From assembly GCF_005517195.1 (NCBI RefSeq), contig NZ_CP040244.1, positions 1,754,001 to 1,818,000 on the forward strand: DNA of 64,000 nucleotides, in the 5' to 3' direction. This document shows positions 1 to 8,074 of this stretch, one piece after another. The number at the start of each line of letters is the position of its first letter. The first letter of the stretch is position 1. The notes below the pieces were generated by a model. The model searched no databases, was not told the DNA's origin, and saw only the letters and a list, made by a program, of their open reading frames with translations. The DNA is from Streptomyces vilmorinianum. GTDB taxonomy: Bacteria > Actinomycetota > Actinomycetes > Streptomycetales > Streptomycetaceae. The position numbers were made by a program, and so were the translations under genes.

Positions 1-231
1 TTCAACCTCGTCGGCGCCGACGGGGAGTGGATCTGGAACGAGGGCAACCCGTCCGACATCCCCGTCGTGGACGGCGTACGCGTCGCGGTCGTGGATCCCG
101 CCCCGTACCGGCGCTCCTGGGACGCGGGCCGGTTCTTCCCCGGGATGACCGGAGAGCTGGTCCTGGAACGCGTCCTGACCGAGGCGGAGGCCGGGGGCCT
201 GCTCGCCCAGGTGGCCGAGTCCGTCCACTGA
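1..231 (+). CDS. C-terminal part of an unidentified protein
   Basis: The reading frame is open from the first base of the window and ends at TGA 229-231, giving 76 residues of a C-terminus whose start lies outside the window. Codon third positions are almost all G or C, as expected for real coding sequence here. The fragment contains GEWIWNEGNPSD and a tail rich in Glu, Ala and Leu. I do not recognise the family. It is followed 62 bases later by an independent small gene on the same strand. Confidence 0.6.
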   Translation, partial: FNLVGADGEWIWNEGNPSDIPVVDGVRVAVVDPAPYRRSWDAGRFFPGMTGELVLERVLTEAEAGGLLAQVAESVH

Positions 232-293
232 CGCGCGCCACATTCCCGGCCGAGGTCCACGGGGATCCGGGGCGCCCGGTGTACGGGTAAGCC

Positions 294-617
294 ATGACCA
301 TCCCCGTGGACAAGCTCAGCGACCCCGCCGTGCGCGCCTTCGTCAGCGCGCTCAACGCCAATGACCGTGTCGCCTTCCAGGCCTCCCTGGCCCCCGGCGC
401 CTCCATGTCCGACGACGGGTCGGACCGGAACCTCGAGGAGTGGACCGAGAAGGAGATCTTCTCCTCGCGCGGCCACATGGAGATCGAGTCCGTCAAGGAC
501 GACGGGCACTCGCTCGTCGCCCGTTTCCGCAACGACACCTGGGGCGAGATGCGGACCCGCTGGCGCTTCGTCGTCGAGGGCGGGAAGATCGCCCGCTTCG
601 AGACCGGGCAGGCGTAG
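294..617 (+). CDS. SnoaL-like (NTF2-fold) small protein
   Basis: This 107-residue protein has the length and pattern of the SnoaL-like/NTF2 superfamily, small cone-shaped folds used as enzymes or ligand-binding domains. An N-terminal helix (DPAVRAFVSALNANDRVAF) is followed by an acidic turn and then alternating strands, including TWGEMRTRWRFVVEGGKIAR, which matches the usual last strands. No catalytic residue can be assigned, so no reaction is proposed. The ATG at 294 is the first start in the frame. A strong hairpin follows directly, so it is probably transcribed alone or with the gene before it. Confidence 0.6.
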   Translation: MTIPVDKLSDPAVRAFVSALNANDRVAFQASLAPGASMSDDGSDRNLEEWTEKEIFSSRGHMEIESVKDDGHSLVARFRNDTWGEMRTRWRFVVEGGKIARFETGQA

Positions 618-628
618 CCCTCGGTCGA

Positions 629-653
629 GCCGGGGCCCCTCGCGGGCCCCGGC
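629..653. terminator. Hairpin terminator between convergent genes
   Basis: A perfect 10-bp stem (GCCGGGGCCC at 629-638 with GGGCCCCGGC at 644-653) encloses a 5-base loop. It lies 12 bases after the stop of the SnoaL-like gene and faces the end of the convergent SDR gene, so it could serve either strand. Confidence 0.65.
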
Positions 654-664
654 CCCGTTTCCCG

Positions 665-700
665 CCCCGTCTCCGGCCCCGTCTCCGGCCCCGTCTCCGG
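665..700. repeat. Three tandem copies of a 12-bp unit
   Basis: The unit CCCCGTCTCCGG occurs three times in perfect tandem (665-676, 677-688, 689-700), between the hairpin and the stop codon of the SDR gene. It looks like local slippage of GC-rich sequence. No function is assigned. Confidence 0.7.
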
Positions 701-706
701 GCTCCC

Positions 707-1462
707 CTAGCCTCGCCCGATGTACGGCATCGCCGTCGCCATCACCGTCGCGAACTGCACGTTCGCCTCCAGTGGCAGGCCGGCCATGTGCACCACCGTC
801 GCCGCCACGTCCGCCGCGTCCATCACCGGCTCCGCCGCCAGCTCCCCGTTGGCCTGCAGGATCCCCGTCTGCATCCGCGCCGTCATCTCCGTCGCCGCGT
901 TCCCGATGTCGATCTGACCGCAGGCGATCCGGTACGGGCGGCCGTCCAGGGACAGCGACTTCGTCAGGCCCGTCATCGCGTGCTTCGTCGCCGTGTACGC
1001 GATCGAGTGCGGGCGCGGCACATGCGCCGAGATCGAGCCGTTGTTGATGATCCGGCCGCCCTGCGGGGACTGCTCCTTCATCGCCCGGTAGGCCGCCTGC
1101 GCGCACAGGAACGCGCCCGTCAGGTTCACGTCCACCACCGAGCGCCAGGTCTCGTGGTCCAGGTCCTCGACCGGGACGCCGCCGCCCGCGAACGTGCCCG
1201 CGTTGTTGAAGAGCAGGTCGACCCGGCCGAACCGGTCCCGTACCGCATCGAAGAGGGCCGTCACCGCCTCCGGTGACGTCACGTCCGTCGGGACACAGAG
1301 GGCGTCCCCGGGCGAGATGGACGACGCCGTCTCCTCCAGCGGCTCCCGCCGGCGGCCCGCCAGCGCCACCGACCAGCCCGCCTCCGCCAGGGCACGCGCC
1401 ACGCTGCGGCCGATGCCCGAACCCGCTCCCGTCACCACTGCGACGCGCGACTCAGTACTCAT
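707..1462 (-). CDS. SDR-family oxidoreductase
   Basis: Classical short-chain dehydrogenase/reductase of 251 residues. The nucleotide-binding motif is TGAGSGIG near residue 12, NNAG follows near residue 89, and the catalytic Ser and YxxxK are visible in [21 protein letters not shown]. The frame is open further upstream, but the ATG at 1460-1462 starts [14 protein letters not shown], the normal SDR beginning. The protein should be a soluble NAD(P)H-dependent enzyme; the substrate cannot be read from sequence. It is convergent with the SnoaL-like gene, from which a hairpin separates it. Confidence 0.85.
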   Translation of the reverse strand: MSTESRVAVVTGAGSGIGRSVARALAEAGWSVALAGRRREPLEETASSISPGDALCVPTDVTSPEAVTALFDAVRDRFGRVDLLFNNAGTFAGGGVPVEDLDHETWRSVVDVNLTGAFLCAQAAYRAMKEQSPQGGRIINNGSISAHVPRPHSIAYTATKHAMTGLTKSLSLDGRPYRIACGQIDIGNAATEMTARMQTGILQANGELAAEPVMDAADVAATVVHMAGLPLEANVQFATVMATAMPYIGRG

Positions 1463-1596
1463 GGGCGCGCAGCGTACGGCAGACGTGTGCCCCATGAACT
1501 CATCCGTCCGACACGTGGATGTTCTGTACCCGACAACGTGAGGTCGTCCCGCCCCCTCGAATACCGGACGGACAACATCCGCCTGGGGAGGCGTAC

Positions 1597-1830
1597 ATGA
1601 CATACGTTCACCAGCACGGCGACGAACTCCGCGCCGCCGCCCGCCACTTCGGCCGCCGCCGCTTCCTCACCGTCACCGGGCGGCGCGGCTATGTGACGAT
1701 CGCGCTCGGCGAGGACAGCGCCCGCGCCGACTTCCGTACGGTCGCGGCCGTGACGACCCCGGGCGCCCCGGTCACCACCGCCGCGTCCTACGTCACGGAG
1801 GCGGGAGACCCGGGGCTCAAGCCGGCGTGA
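1597..1830 (+). pseudogene. Internally deleted PhoD-type alkaline phosphatase relic
   Basis: The frame encodes 77 residues from ATG 1597, preceded by GGGGAG. The first part, [19 protein letters not shown], looks like the Tat signal start of Streptomyces PhoD-like phosphatases. The rest, from RRGYVTIALGEDSARADF to SYVTEAGDPGLKPA, looks like the extreme C-terminus of the same family. Everything between, normally over 400 residues with the metal ligands, is absent, and the join at about 1678-1686 is in frame. No catalytic function is possible. The resemblance to both ends of PhoD is from memory of the family, not from a search. Its end overlaps the next gene by 14 bases. Confidence 0.6.
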
Positions 1831-2818
1831 CCGCCAGTTCGGACGGATAGCGGACGCCGATCCGGTCCCGTACCGCGTCGAGCGTCCGCATCACCGCCAG
1901 CGAACCGTCCAGCGGGACGAGCGGCGACTCCGTCTCGCCCGCCCGCAGACAGCGCATGACCTCCGCCGCCTCGTGCCGCAGCGAGTGCGGATCGTCCTCG
2001 TTCACGTACTCCCGCGGCTCCTGTCCGTTGCGCAGCAGCGTGAACCGCTCAGGGAAGAAGAAGCCGCGCGGGAAGTCGATCCGGCCCTCCGAGCCCGTCA
2101 CGGACGCGGTCAGCGGCGTGTCCGCCACGATCGAGCAGGACAGCAGGGCGGACGCCCCGGAGGCCCAGCCGAGCAGCATCCCCGTGTTCAGATCGACGCC
2201 CTCCGGCGAGAGCAGGGCGTGCGCCTGGACGGAGTCGGGCTCGCCGAGCAGTAGCTGTGCGAACGACACCGGATAGACGCCGAGATCGAGCAGAGCCCCG
2301 CCGCCCACCGCCGGATCGCGCAGCCGGTGGTCCGGCGCGAACGGGCCCGCGAGCCCGAAGTCCGCCTGTACGGTACGGATCTCGCCGATCGCCCCGTCCC
2401 GGACCAGCTCAGCCGCCCGCCGGATCAGCGGGTTGCAGTACATCCACATGGCCTCCATCAGGAAGAGACCACGGTCCCGGGCGAGCGTGACCAGTTCCTC
2501 CGCCTCACGGGCGTTGAGTGTGAGAGCCTTCTCGCAGAGGACCGCCTTGCCCGCCTCCAGGGCGAGCCCGGCCGCCGCCCGGTGCGCATGGTGCGGTGTC
2601 GCCACGTAGATCACGTCGACGTCCTCGTCCGCGACGAGCGCGGCCCACTCCCCGTACGCCCGGGATATCCCGAAGCGATCCGCGAACGCCTTCGCCGACG
2701 CCTCCGTACGGGACGCCACGGCCACCACCTCCGCGTCCGGCATGGACCGCAGGTCGGCGGTGAACCGTTCCGCTATCCCGCCCGTCGCCAGCACGCCCCA
2801 CCGCACGGTCCCACCCAT
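1817..2818 (-). CDS. Gfo/Idh/MocA-family oxidoreductase
   Basis: A 333-residue NAD(P)-dependent oxidoreductase. The N-terminal Rossmann motif is WGVLATGGIAERFTADL, followed by the family signatures VIYVATPHHAH and VLCEKALTLNAREAEEL, where Lys of EKAL is the usual catalytic and cofactor-contact residue. The C-terminal half is the substrate-binding alpha/beta domain. It resembles trans-dihydrodiol dehydrogenase-type members, but the substrate is not determined. ATG 2816-2818 is chosen because AAGGGG lies eight bases before it; a GTG at 2827 is too close to that site. It is divergent from the efflux gene, with 53 bases between. Confidence 0.85.
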   Translation of the reverse strand: MGGTVRWGVLATGGIAERFTADLRSMPDAEVVAVASRTEASAKAFADRFGISRAYGEWAALVADEDVDVIYVATPHHAHRAAAGLALEAGKAVLCEKALTLNAREAEELVTLARDRGLFLMEAMWMYCNPLIRRAAELVRDGAIGEIRTVQADFGLAGPFAPDHRLRDPAVGGGALLDLGVYPVSFAQLLLGEPDSVQAHALLSPEGVDLNTGMLLGWASGASALLSCSIVADTPLTASVTGSEGRIDFPRGFFFPERFTLLRNGQEPREYVNEDDPHSLRHEAAEVMRCLRAGETESPLVPLDGSLAVMRTLDAVRDRIGVRYPSELAVTPA

Positions 2819-2871
2819 GTGCCCCACCCCTTCTCTCGACGAGCTGAGAGCATAGGGAAGGATTCAACGAA

Positions 2872-4143
2872 ATGGAGCTGTCGATGCCGGAGAGCGGCCG
2901 GACCACCACCCAGGACCCCATATCCGCCGTACCGAAGGCCGCCGCCCGCCGCGTCGGGCTGCTCGTCACTCTTGTCCTCGGCGGTCTGACGGCGCTGCCG
3001 CCGCTCTCCATGGACATGTACCTGCCGGCCCTGCCGGAGGTCACCGAGTCGCTGCGCTCACCCGCCGCGACCGTCCAGCTCACGCTCACCGCCTGCCTCG
3101 CCGGCATGGCTCTCGGCCAGCTCGTCGTCGGCCCCATGAGCGACAAGTGGGGACGCCGCCGGCCGCTGCTCGTCGGCATGCTCGTGTACGTCGCCGCCAC
3201 CGCCGTCTGCGCGCTCGCCCCCTCCGTCGAACTGCTCATCGGCTTCCGGCTGCTCCAGGGCCTGGCGGGCGCGGCCGGCATCGTGATCGCCCGGGCCGTC
3301 GTCCGCGATCTGTACGACGGCGTCGAGATGGCCCGGTTCTTCTCCACCCTGATGCTGATCTCCGGCGTCGCCCCGATCATCGCCCCGCTCATCGGCGGCC
3401 AGATCCTGCGGATCACCGACTGGCGGGGCGTCTTCCACGTCCTCACCGTCATCGGCGTCCTGCTCACGGTGGTGGTGTGGAGGTTCCTCGGCGAGACCCT
3501 GCCGCCCGAGCGGCGGCACGCGGGCGGGGTCGGCGAGGCGCTGCGCACGATGCGCGGGCTGCTCGCGGACCGGGTCTTCACCGGCTACATGCTGGCGGGC
3601 GGCCTGGCCTTCGCCGCGCTCTTCGCGTACATCTCCGCCTCGCCGTTCGTCGTGCAGGAGATCTACGGGGCCTCGCCGCAGACCTTCAGCCTGCTCTTCG
3701 GCCTCAACTCCGTCGGCCTCGTCGCCGTCGGCCAGATCAACGGCAAGCTGCTGGTCGGGCGGGTCAGCCTGGACAAGGCGCTGGGCACGGGCCTCGGCGT
3801 GATCCTGCTCGCCTCTGTGGCGCTGGTCCTGATGACCTCCGGGGTGTTCGGGAAGGTGGGCCTGGCCCCGGTCGCCGCCGGTCTCTTCGTCCTCATGTCG
3901 GCGATGGGTCTGGCCATGCCCAACACCAACGCCCAGGCCCTGATGCGGACCCCGCACGCGGCGGGCTCCGCGTCCGCGCTGCTCGGCACCTCGTCCTTCC
4001 TCATCGGGGCGATCGCCTCACCGCTCGTCGGCATCGCGGGTGAGGCCACCGCCGTGCCGATGGCAGTGGTCCAGCTGGCGTGCGCGGTCACCGCGCTCGG
4101 CTGCTTCCTGGTCCTGTGCCGCCCCTGGCAGCCCCGGGCCTGA
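2872..4143 (+). CDS. Bcr/CflA-type multidrug efflux MFS transporter
   Basis: A 423-residue, 12-helix major facilitator in the drug:H+ antiporter-1 group. The first helix ends in PLSMDMYLPALPEV, the hallmark of the Bcr/CflA subfamily. The MFS loop motif GPMSDKWGRRRPLL follows, and RLLQGLAGAAGIVIARAVVRDL matches the motif-C region. It should export small hydrophobic drugs or metabolites in exchange for protons. ATG 2872 has GGAAGG upstream; an in-frame ATG four codons later is an alternative. It stands alone, divergent from the oxidoreductase. Confidence 0.88.
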   Translation: MELSMPESGRTTTQDPISAVPKAAARRVGLLVTLVLGGLTALPPLSMDMYLPALPEVTESLRSPAATVQLTLTACLAGMALGQLVVGPMSDKWGRRRPLLVGMLVYVAATAVCALAPSVELLIGFRLLQGLAGAAGIVIARAVVRDLYDGVEMARFFSTLMLISGVAPIIAPLIGGQILRITDWRGVFHVLTVIGVLLTVVVWRFLGETLPPERRHAGGVGEALRTMRGLLADRVFTGYMLAGGLAFAALFAYISASPFVVQEIYGASPQTFSLLFGLNSVGLVAVGQINGKLLVGRVSLDKALGTGLGVILLASVALVLMTSGVFGKVGLAPVAAGLFVLMSAMGLAMPNTNAQALMRTPHAAGSASALLGTSSFLIGAIASPLVGIAGEATAVPMAVVQLACAVTALGCFLVLCRPWQPRA

Positions 4144-4502
4144 CGCCTGACGCCTGACGCCCGGCAGCCGGCGGCGAGGAGCGCGATCACGGCCTCACGG
4201 CCGAGGGCGGCGAGCACCATGCCGGCGGCGCCGCGTGCGGGCCGTCGCCCGCCGCGGCTCGGGGCGATCGCCGCTGCGGTCGCGCGGCCCGACGGCCGGA
4301 CGGCCCTCCGGGCCCCGGCGGTTCGGTCCGGCGGTTCGGCTTCGGCGCCGGGTGCGGTCTGTGGCTCAGCCCGGCGGCTCGGGGCGGTGTCGCGGTCCGG
4401 TCCGATGTTCGATCCTGCGGCCCCGATGCGGGCGGCGTGGAGCCGACCACCGGTCGGGGCGGTGGCGGGGGACGCGGCACCGGCCGGGATCGGTGGCGCG
4501 CC
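4144..4502. other. Non-coding gap after the efflux gene
   Basis: This is about 360 bases of very GC-rich sequence. It begins with three tandem GCCTGAC units at the efflux stop codon. Open frames exist on both strands but are Arg/Pro/Gly-rich with no recognisable domain and no ribosome-binding site, so I do not call a gene. The promoter of the next gene lies at its right edge. Confidence 0.5.
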
Positions 4503-4508
4503 TAAAAT
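4503..4508 (+). promoter_or_regulatory. -10 element of a probable leaderless promoter
   Basis: TAAAAT at 4503-4508 fits the TAnnnT -10 consensus and stands out in GC-rich surroundings. Only six bases separate it from the GTG at 4515, so transcription would start at or next to that codon. No convincing -35 element is visible. Confidence 0.55.
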
Positions 4509-4514
4509 GTGGAG

Positions 4515-5498
4515 GTGAATGCCTCTCCCTCCCTCGCCTCCGGTGACACGCTGCGCGCCTCCCTCGCCGGGCTTCTCGACGGGCTGCCGCCGCGCCAGGC
4601 CGCTCAGGCCGTCGAGCGGCTGATCGCCAACTACCGGGGGACCACCCCGACCGACGCCCCCGTCCTGCGCGACCGCTCCGACGTCGCCGCGTACGCCGCG
4701 TACCGGATGCCGGCGACGTTCGAGGCGGTACGGGCGGCGCTCGACGCGCTGCGGGACGCGGCGCCCGCGTGGGAGCCGGCCACGCACACCGACATCGGCG
4801 GCGGCACGGGAGCGGCGAGCTGGGCGGTGGCCGAGGCGTGGGAGTCCACGGCCCGGACGACGGTCCTGGACTGGGCCGAGCCCGCGCTCGCCCTGGGGCG
4901 GGAGCTGGCGGACGGCGTCTTCGACGCCGAGTGGCGGCGGGCCCGGATCAGCGGGGCCCTGAAGCTCGACGACACGGACCTCGTGACGGTCTCGTACGTC
5001 CTGAAGGAGCTGACCGAGGCCGACCGCCGGGCGCTCGTGGCCGAGGCGGCGCGCGTCGCGCAGGCCGTCGTGATCGTCGAGCCCGGCACGCCCGACGGCT
5101 ACGAGCGGATCATCGCGGCCCGCTCGCTCCTCGTCGAGGCGGGGCTGACCGTGGCCGCCCCGTGCCCGCACAGTGGCGCGTGCCCGATCGAGCCGGGCGC
5201 GGACTGGTGCCACTTCGCGACGCGCGTGAGCAGGTCCTCGTTGCACCGGCAGGTGAAGGGCGGCTCGCTGCCGTACGAGGACGAGAAGTTCAGCTACGTC
5301 GCGGCGACCAGGTTCCCCGTGGTGCCGGCCGTGTCCCGGGTGACCCGGAAGCCCCAGATCCGTAAGGGGCAGGTGTTGTTGGACCTGTGCGGCCCGGAGG
5401 AGACGGGCCTGACCCGCGAGACGGTCGCCAAGCGTCACGGGCCCCTCTACAAGGCGGCGAGGGACGCGGCGTGGGGCGACCCCTGGCCCCCGGAATAG
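4515..5498 (+). CDS. Rsm22-like ribosomal small-subunit methyltransferase family
   Basis: A 327-residue protein of the Rsm22 family, related to mitochondrial ribosome-assembly methyltransferase-like proteins. HTDIGGGTGAASWAVAEAW is the SAM-binding motif I. A downstream cysteine cluster, CPHSGACPIEPGADWCHF, is the conserved metal or Fe-S site of the family. SYVLKELTE matches the post-motif region. It probably binds SAM and acts in small-subunit assembly; a methylation target is not established for bacterial members. GTG 4515 is preferred because the -10 box ends six bases before it; an in-frame GTG at 4509 is the alternative. Confidence 0.8.
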   Translation: MNASPSLASGDTLRASLAGLLDGLPPRQAAQAVERLIANYRGTTPTDAPVLRDRSDVAAYAAYRMPATFEAVRAALDALRDAAPAWEPATHTDIGGGTGAASWAVAEAWESTARTTVLDWAEPALALGRELADGVFDAEWRRARISGALKLDDTDLVTVSYVLKELTEADRRALVAEAARVAQAVVIVEPGTPDGYERIIAARSLLVEAGLTVAAPCPHSGACPIEPGADWCHFATRVSRSSLHRQVKGGSLPYEDEKFSYVAATRFPVVPAVSRVTRKPQIRKGQVLLDLCGPEETGLTRETVAKRHGPLYKAARDAAWGDPWPPE

Positions 5499-5531
5499 CC
5501 CGACCGGTGGCAGGGGCCGCCCCGGGCGGTG

Positions 5532-6356
5532 TCAGGGGCGGAGCTCCTGGGTGCAGCACTTCACGCTGCCGCCGCCCTTGAGGAGTTCCGTCAGATCCAT
5601 GCCCAGCGGCTCGAAGCCCCGGTCACGGAGGGGCGCGAACAGGCCCACCGCCGCCTGGGGGAGCAGGACATGACGGCCGTCGCTCACCGCGTTGAGGCCG
5701 AGCGCCGCCGCGTCGCGCTCCGTCGCGAGCAGGGCGTCGGGGAAGAGCCGGGCCAGGACGGCCCGGCTGCCGGGGGAGAAGGCGCCGGGGTAGTACATGA
5801 CCTCGTCGCCCTCCGCGTCCAGGACGCACAGCGCCGTGTCCAGGTGGTAGTAGCGCGGGTCCACCAGTTCCAGGCCGATCACCGGGCGGCCGAAGAACTC
5901 CTGCGCCTCGTGGTGCGCGAGCGGGCTGGAGCGGAAGCCGCGGCCGGCCAGGATCCACGACGCGGTCACCGCGAAGTCGCCCTCGCCCTCGTTCACGTGC
6001 TCCGGTACCCGTACCTCCGCGTAACCGTTCCCGCGGAACCAGTCCAGATGCGCCGCCGCCTCGTCCGTACGCTCCGGATAGGCGAACCTCGCGCCGAGCA
6101 CCCGGCCGTCCACCACGGTCGCGCCGTTCGCGGCGAAGACCATGTCCGGCAGGCCCGGATGCGGGTCCAGCAGCTCGACGGTGTGGCCGAGCGAGCGGTA
6201 TCGGGCCTGCAGGTCCTCCCACTGGGCGAGGGCGAGCGGCAGGTCGACCGGTTTCGTGGGGTCCATCCAGGGGTTGATGGAGTACGTCACCTCGAAGTGC
6301 GTGGGTGGGCACATCAGATAACGGCGGGGCGAGGCCTCGCGCGGAGTCAGGCGCAA
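5532..6356 (-). CDS. Dimethylargininase / amidinotransferase-fold enzyme
   Basis: A 274-residue member of the guanidino-modifying (pentein) superfamily. Recognisable blocks are RYLMCPPTHFEVTYSINPWM, DMVFAANGATV, EGEGDF, YYHLDTALCVLD and the C-terminal GGGSVKCCTQEL, which holds the catalytic Cys. His of HLDTA is the second catalytic residue. The family hydrolyses N-methylated arginine to citrulline and methylamines or acts on related guanidines. No ATG fits upstream of residue 15. TTG 6354-6356 is preceded by GAGGAG with a six-base spacer, so it is taken as the start. It is divergent from the TetR gene. Confidence 0.8.
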   Translation of the reverse strand: MRLTPREASPRRYLMCPPTHFEVTYSINPWMDPTKPVDLPLALAQWEDLQARYRSLGHTVELLDPHPGLPDMVFAANGATVVDGRVLGARFAYPERTDEAAAHLDWFRGNGYAEVRVPEHVNEGEGDFAVTASWILAGRGFRSSPLAHHEAQEFFGRPVIGLELVDPRYYHLDTALCVLDAEGDEVMYYPGAFSPGSRAVLARLFPDALLATERDAAALGLNAVSDGRHVLLPQAAVGLFAPLRDRGFEPLGMDLTELLKGGGSVKCCTQELRP

Positions 6357-6435
6357 TGAGGGCTCCTCACGGACGGAAGAACAGTCGTCGGACGGAGCCC
6401 ATGGTCCGCCCTCCACCGCCTCCGCGCAGTGAACC

Positions 6436-6456
6436 GTTCGGGTGGTTCCACCGAAC
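6436..6456. promoter_or_regulatory. Imperfect inverted repeat in the divergent intergenic region
   Basis: GTTCGG at 6436 and CCGAAC ending at 6456 flank TGG/CCA, giving roughly 9-bp arms with one unpaired base. Together with the perfect palindrome 8 bases further on it may be a second regulator site for the divergent hydrolase and TetR genes. Confidence 0.4.
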
Positions 6457-6463
6457 ATCAGGA

Positions 6464-6484
6464 GGCGAGACGCCGCGTCTCGCC
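6464..6484. promoter_or_regulatory. Perfect palindrome, probable TetR operator
   Basis: GGCGAGACG (6464-6472) and CGTCTCGCC (6476-6484) form a perfect 9-bp inverted repeat with a 3-base spacer. It lies just upstream of the -10 element of the adjacent TetR gene, where a dimeric repressor would block its own promoter. Confidence 0.6.
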
Positions 6485-6490
6485 CACTGC

Positions 6491-6496
6491 TAGATT
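6491..6496 (+). promoter_or_regulatory. -10 element of the tetR promoter
   Basis: TAGATT at 6491-6496 ends six bases before ATG 6503, the spacing expected for a leaderless transcript. No Shine-Dalgarno sequence lies in the space between. Confidence 0.5.
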
Positions 6497-6502
6497 GGAC
6501 CC

Positions 6503-7168
6503 ATGCCCGCACCCAAGGCCCCCGCGCCCAAGGCCGCCGCCTCCAAGAGCCCCGCACCCAAGACCCCCGACGCCTCCCGCCGCAGCGAACGCTCCCGCCG
6601 CGCCATCTACGACGCCGCCCTCGCCCTCGTCGCCGAGGCCGGCTACGCGAAGACGACCATCGAGGGCATCGCCGCCCGCGCCGGCGTCGGCAAGCAGACC
6701 ATCTACCGCTGGTGGCCCTCCAAGGCCGCCGTCCTCCTCGACGCCTTCCTCGACCTCGCCGACCGGGCCAATGAGGCGCTCGGCGGCGACGCCGAGAGTG
6801 AGATCCCCGACACCGGCGACCTCGCCGCCGACCTGAAGTACGTCCTGCGCGCCACCGTCGACGAGCTGAACGATCCGACGTACGACGGCCCCTCCCGCGC
6901 CCTCGCCGCCGAGGGCATCGTCAACCCCGAGCTCGGCGCCCAGTTCGTGGAGCGGCTCCTGGAACCCCAGCTCCAGCACTACGTACGCCGGATCGAGGCC
7001 GCCCAGGCCGCCGGGGACATCGACCCCGCCGTCGACCCCCGCATCGCCCTCGAACTCCTCGTCGGCCCCCTGAACCACCGCTGGCTGCTGCGCACCAAGC
7101 CGCTGACCCACGCCTACGCCGACACCCTCGTCGACTACGCGCTGCGCGGACTCACGTCCAGGGCGTGA
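6503..7168 (+). CDS. TetR/AcrR-family transcriptional regulator
   Basis: A 221-residue repressor-type protein. A low-complexity Pro/Ala/Lys N-terminus (PAPKAPAPKAAASKSPAPK) precedes the TetR HTH domain: SRRAIYDAALALVAEAGY, TTIEGIAARAGVGKQTIYRW and SKAAVLLDAF, about residues 32-85. The rest is the helical ligand-binding and dimer domain, with the motif YVRRIEAAQAAGDI often seen in this subgroup. It starts from an apparently leaderless ATG and has a perfect palindrome overlapping its promoter, so autoregulation is likely. The divergent dimethylargininase-like gene is a plausible second target. Confidence 0.88.
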   Translation: MPAPKAPAPKAAASKSPAPKTPDASRRSERSRRAIYDAALALVAEAGYAKTTIEGIAARAGVGKQTIYRWWPSKAAVLLDAFLDLADRANEALGGDAESEIPDTGDLAADLKYVLRATVDELNDPTYDGPSRALAAEGIVNPELGAQFVERLLEPQLQHYVRRIEAAQAAGDIDPAVDPRIALELLVGPLNHRWLLRTKPLTHAYADTLVDYALRGLTSRA

Positions 7169-7283
7169 CCCCGTCACGTACCCCGGTTGGGGACTCCGGT
7201 CACCTGGAGCGCGGGAAGATGCGACCATGGGCAGAGCCGAACGGGCGAGCGCAGGTGTGACGAGCGCAGGTGTGAGGGGATAG

Positions 7284-8042
7284 ATGGGCGACGGTATCGG
7301 CCGCTACCGCGGCACGGGGAGCAAACTCGGGCAATGGCTGCGCAGGCGTCCCAAGCGCACCGCCGCCGACGACGACAACCGCCGCGAGAAGCTGCTCCTG
7401 GCCATCGCCGACGCCGGACTTCCCCTGGCCCCCGCCGCGTACCCCGTCGGCTACCGCTGTTCCTGTGAACGCATCGGCTGTCCCACCCCCGCCCGGCACC
7501 CCGTCTCGTTCGCCTGGCAGACCCAGTCGACCACCGACCGTCCCCAGATCGAGCGCTGGGCGCGCAACGAGCCCGAGGCGAACTTCGTCACCGCCACCGG
7601 CATGGTCCACGACGTCCTCGACGTCCCCCTGGACGCCGGCCGCGCCGCGCTCGAGCGGCTGCTCGACCAGGGCGTCGACGTCGGACCGGTCGCCGAGTCC
7701 GCGGAGAGCGCGGGCGACGGCGGCCGGATGCTCTTCTTCACGGCGACGCGCGGCACCCCCGAGGACGAGGACGAGTGGTGGCCCTGCGAGCTGGACTGCC
7801 ATCCGGAGACCATGGACGAGCACCCGGGGCTGCGCTGGCACTGCCGCGGCAGCTATGTGCTTGTACCGCCGGCCCGGCTCATCGGTGACGAGGACGAGCA
7901 TCCGGAGGTCACCTGGGTCCGCGGACCCGAGCACGCCCTGCCCGACCCGCTGAACCTGCTCGAGACCCTCACCGACGCCTGCGCACGGCACGCCGCCGAG
8001 CGGGAGGAGCGGCAGGACGAGCACGAGATCGCCTGGCGCTGA
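7284..8042 (+). CDS. Prim-Pol-like (bifunctional DNA primase/polymerase N-terminal) protein
   Basis: A 252-residue stand-alone protein resembling the Prim-Pol N-terminal domain found in plasmid and phage primases. It has a cysteine block YRCSCERIGCPTPARHPVSF, the PQIERWARNEPEANFVTATG segment and a late GSYVLVPPARL block. The usual hhDhD metal motif is replaced by HDVLDVPLDAG, and no helicase or primase C-terminal domain follows, so enzymatic activity is doubtful. Many Streptomyces have such small proteins of unknown role. GAGGGG lies upstream of ATG 7284. Confidence 0.6.
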   Translation: MGDGIGRYRGTGSKLGQWLRRRPKRTAADDDNRREKLLLAIADAGLPLAPAAYPVGYRCSCERIGCPTPARHPVSFAWQTQSTTDRPQIERWARNEPEANFVTATGMVHDVLDVPLDAGRAALERLLDQGVDVGPVAESAESAGDGGRMLFFTATRGTPEDEDEWWPCELDCHPETMDEHPGLRWHCRGSYVLVPPARLIGDEDEHPEVTWVRGPEHALPDPLNLLETLTDACARHAAEREERQDEHEIAWR

Positions 8043-8074
8043 GTGCCACCCACCGGGGGCCCGTGACGAAGGTG

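Noticed and set aside
4187-4508. Arg/Pro-rich open frames in the gap after the efflux gene
   Set aside because: Several frames on both strands are open only because of high GC; none has a domain, a ribosome-binding site or a consistent codon bias.
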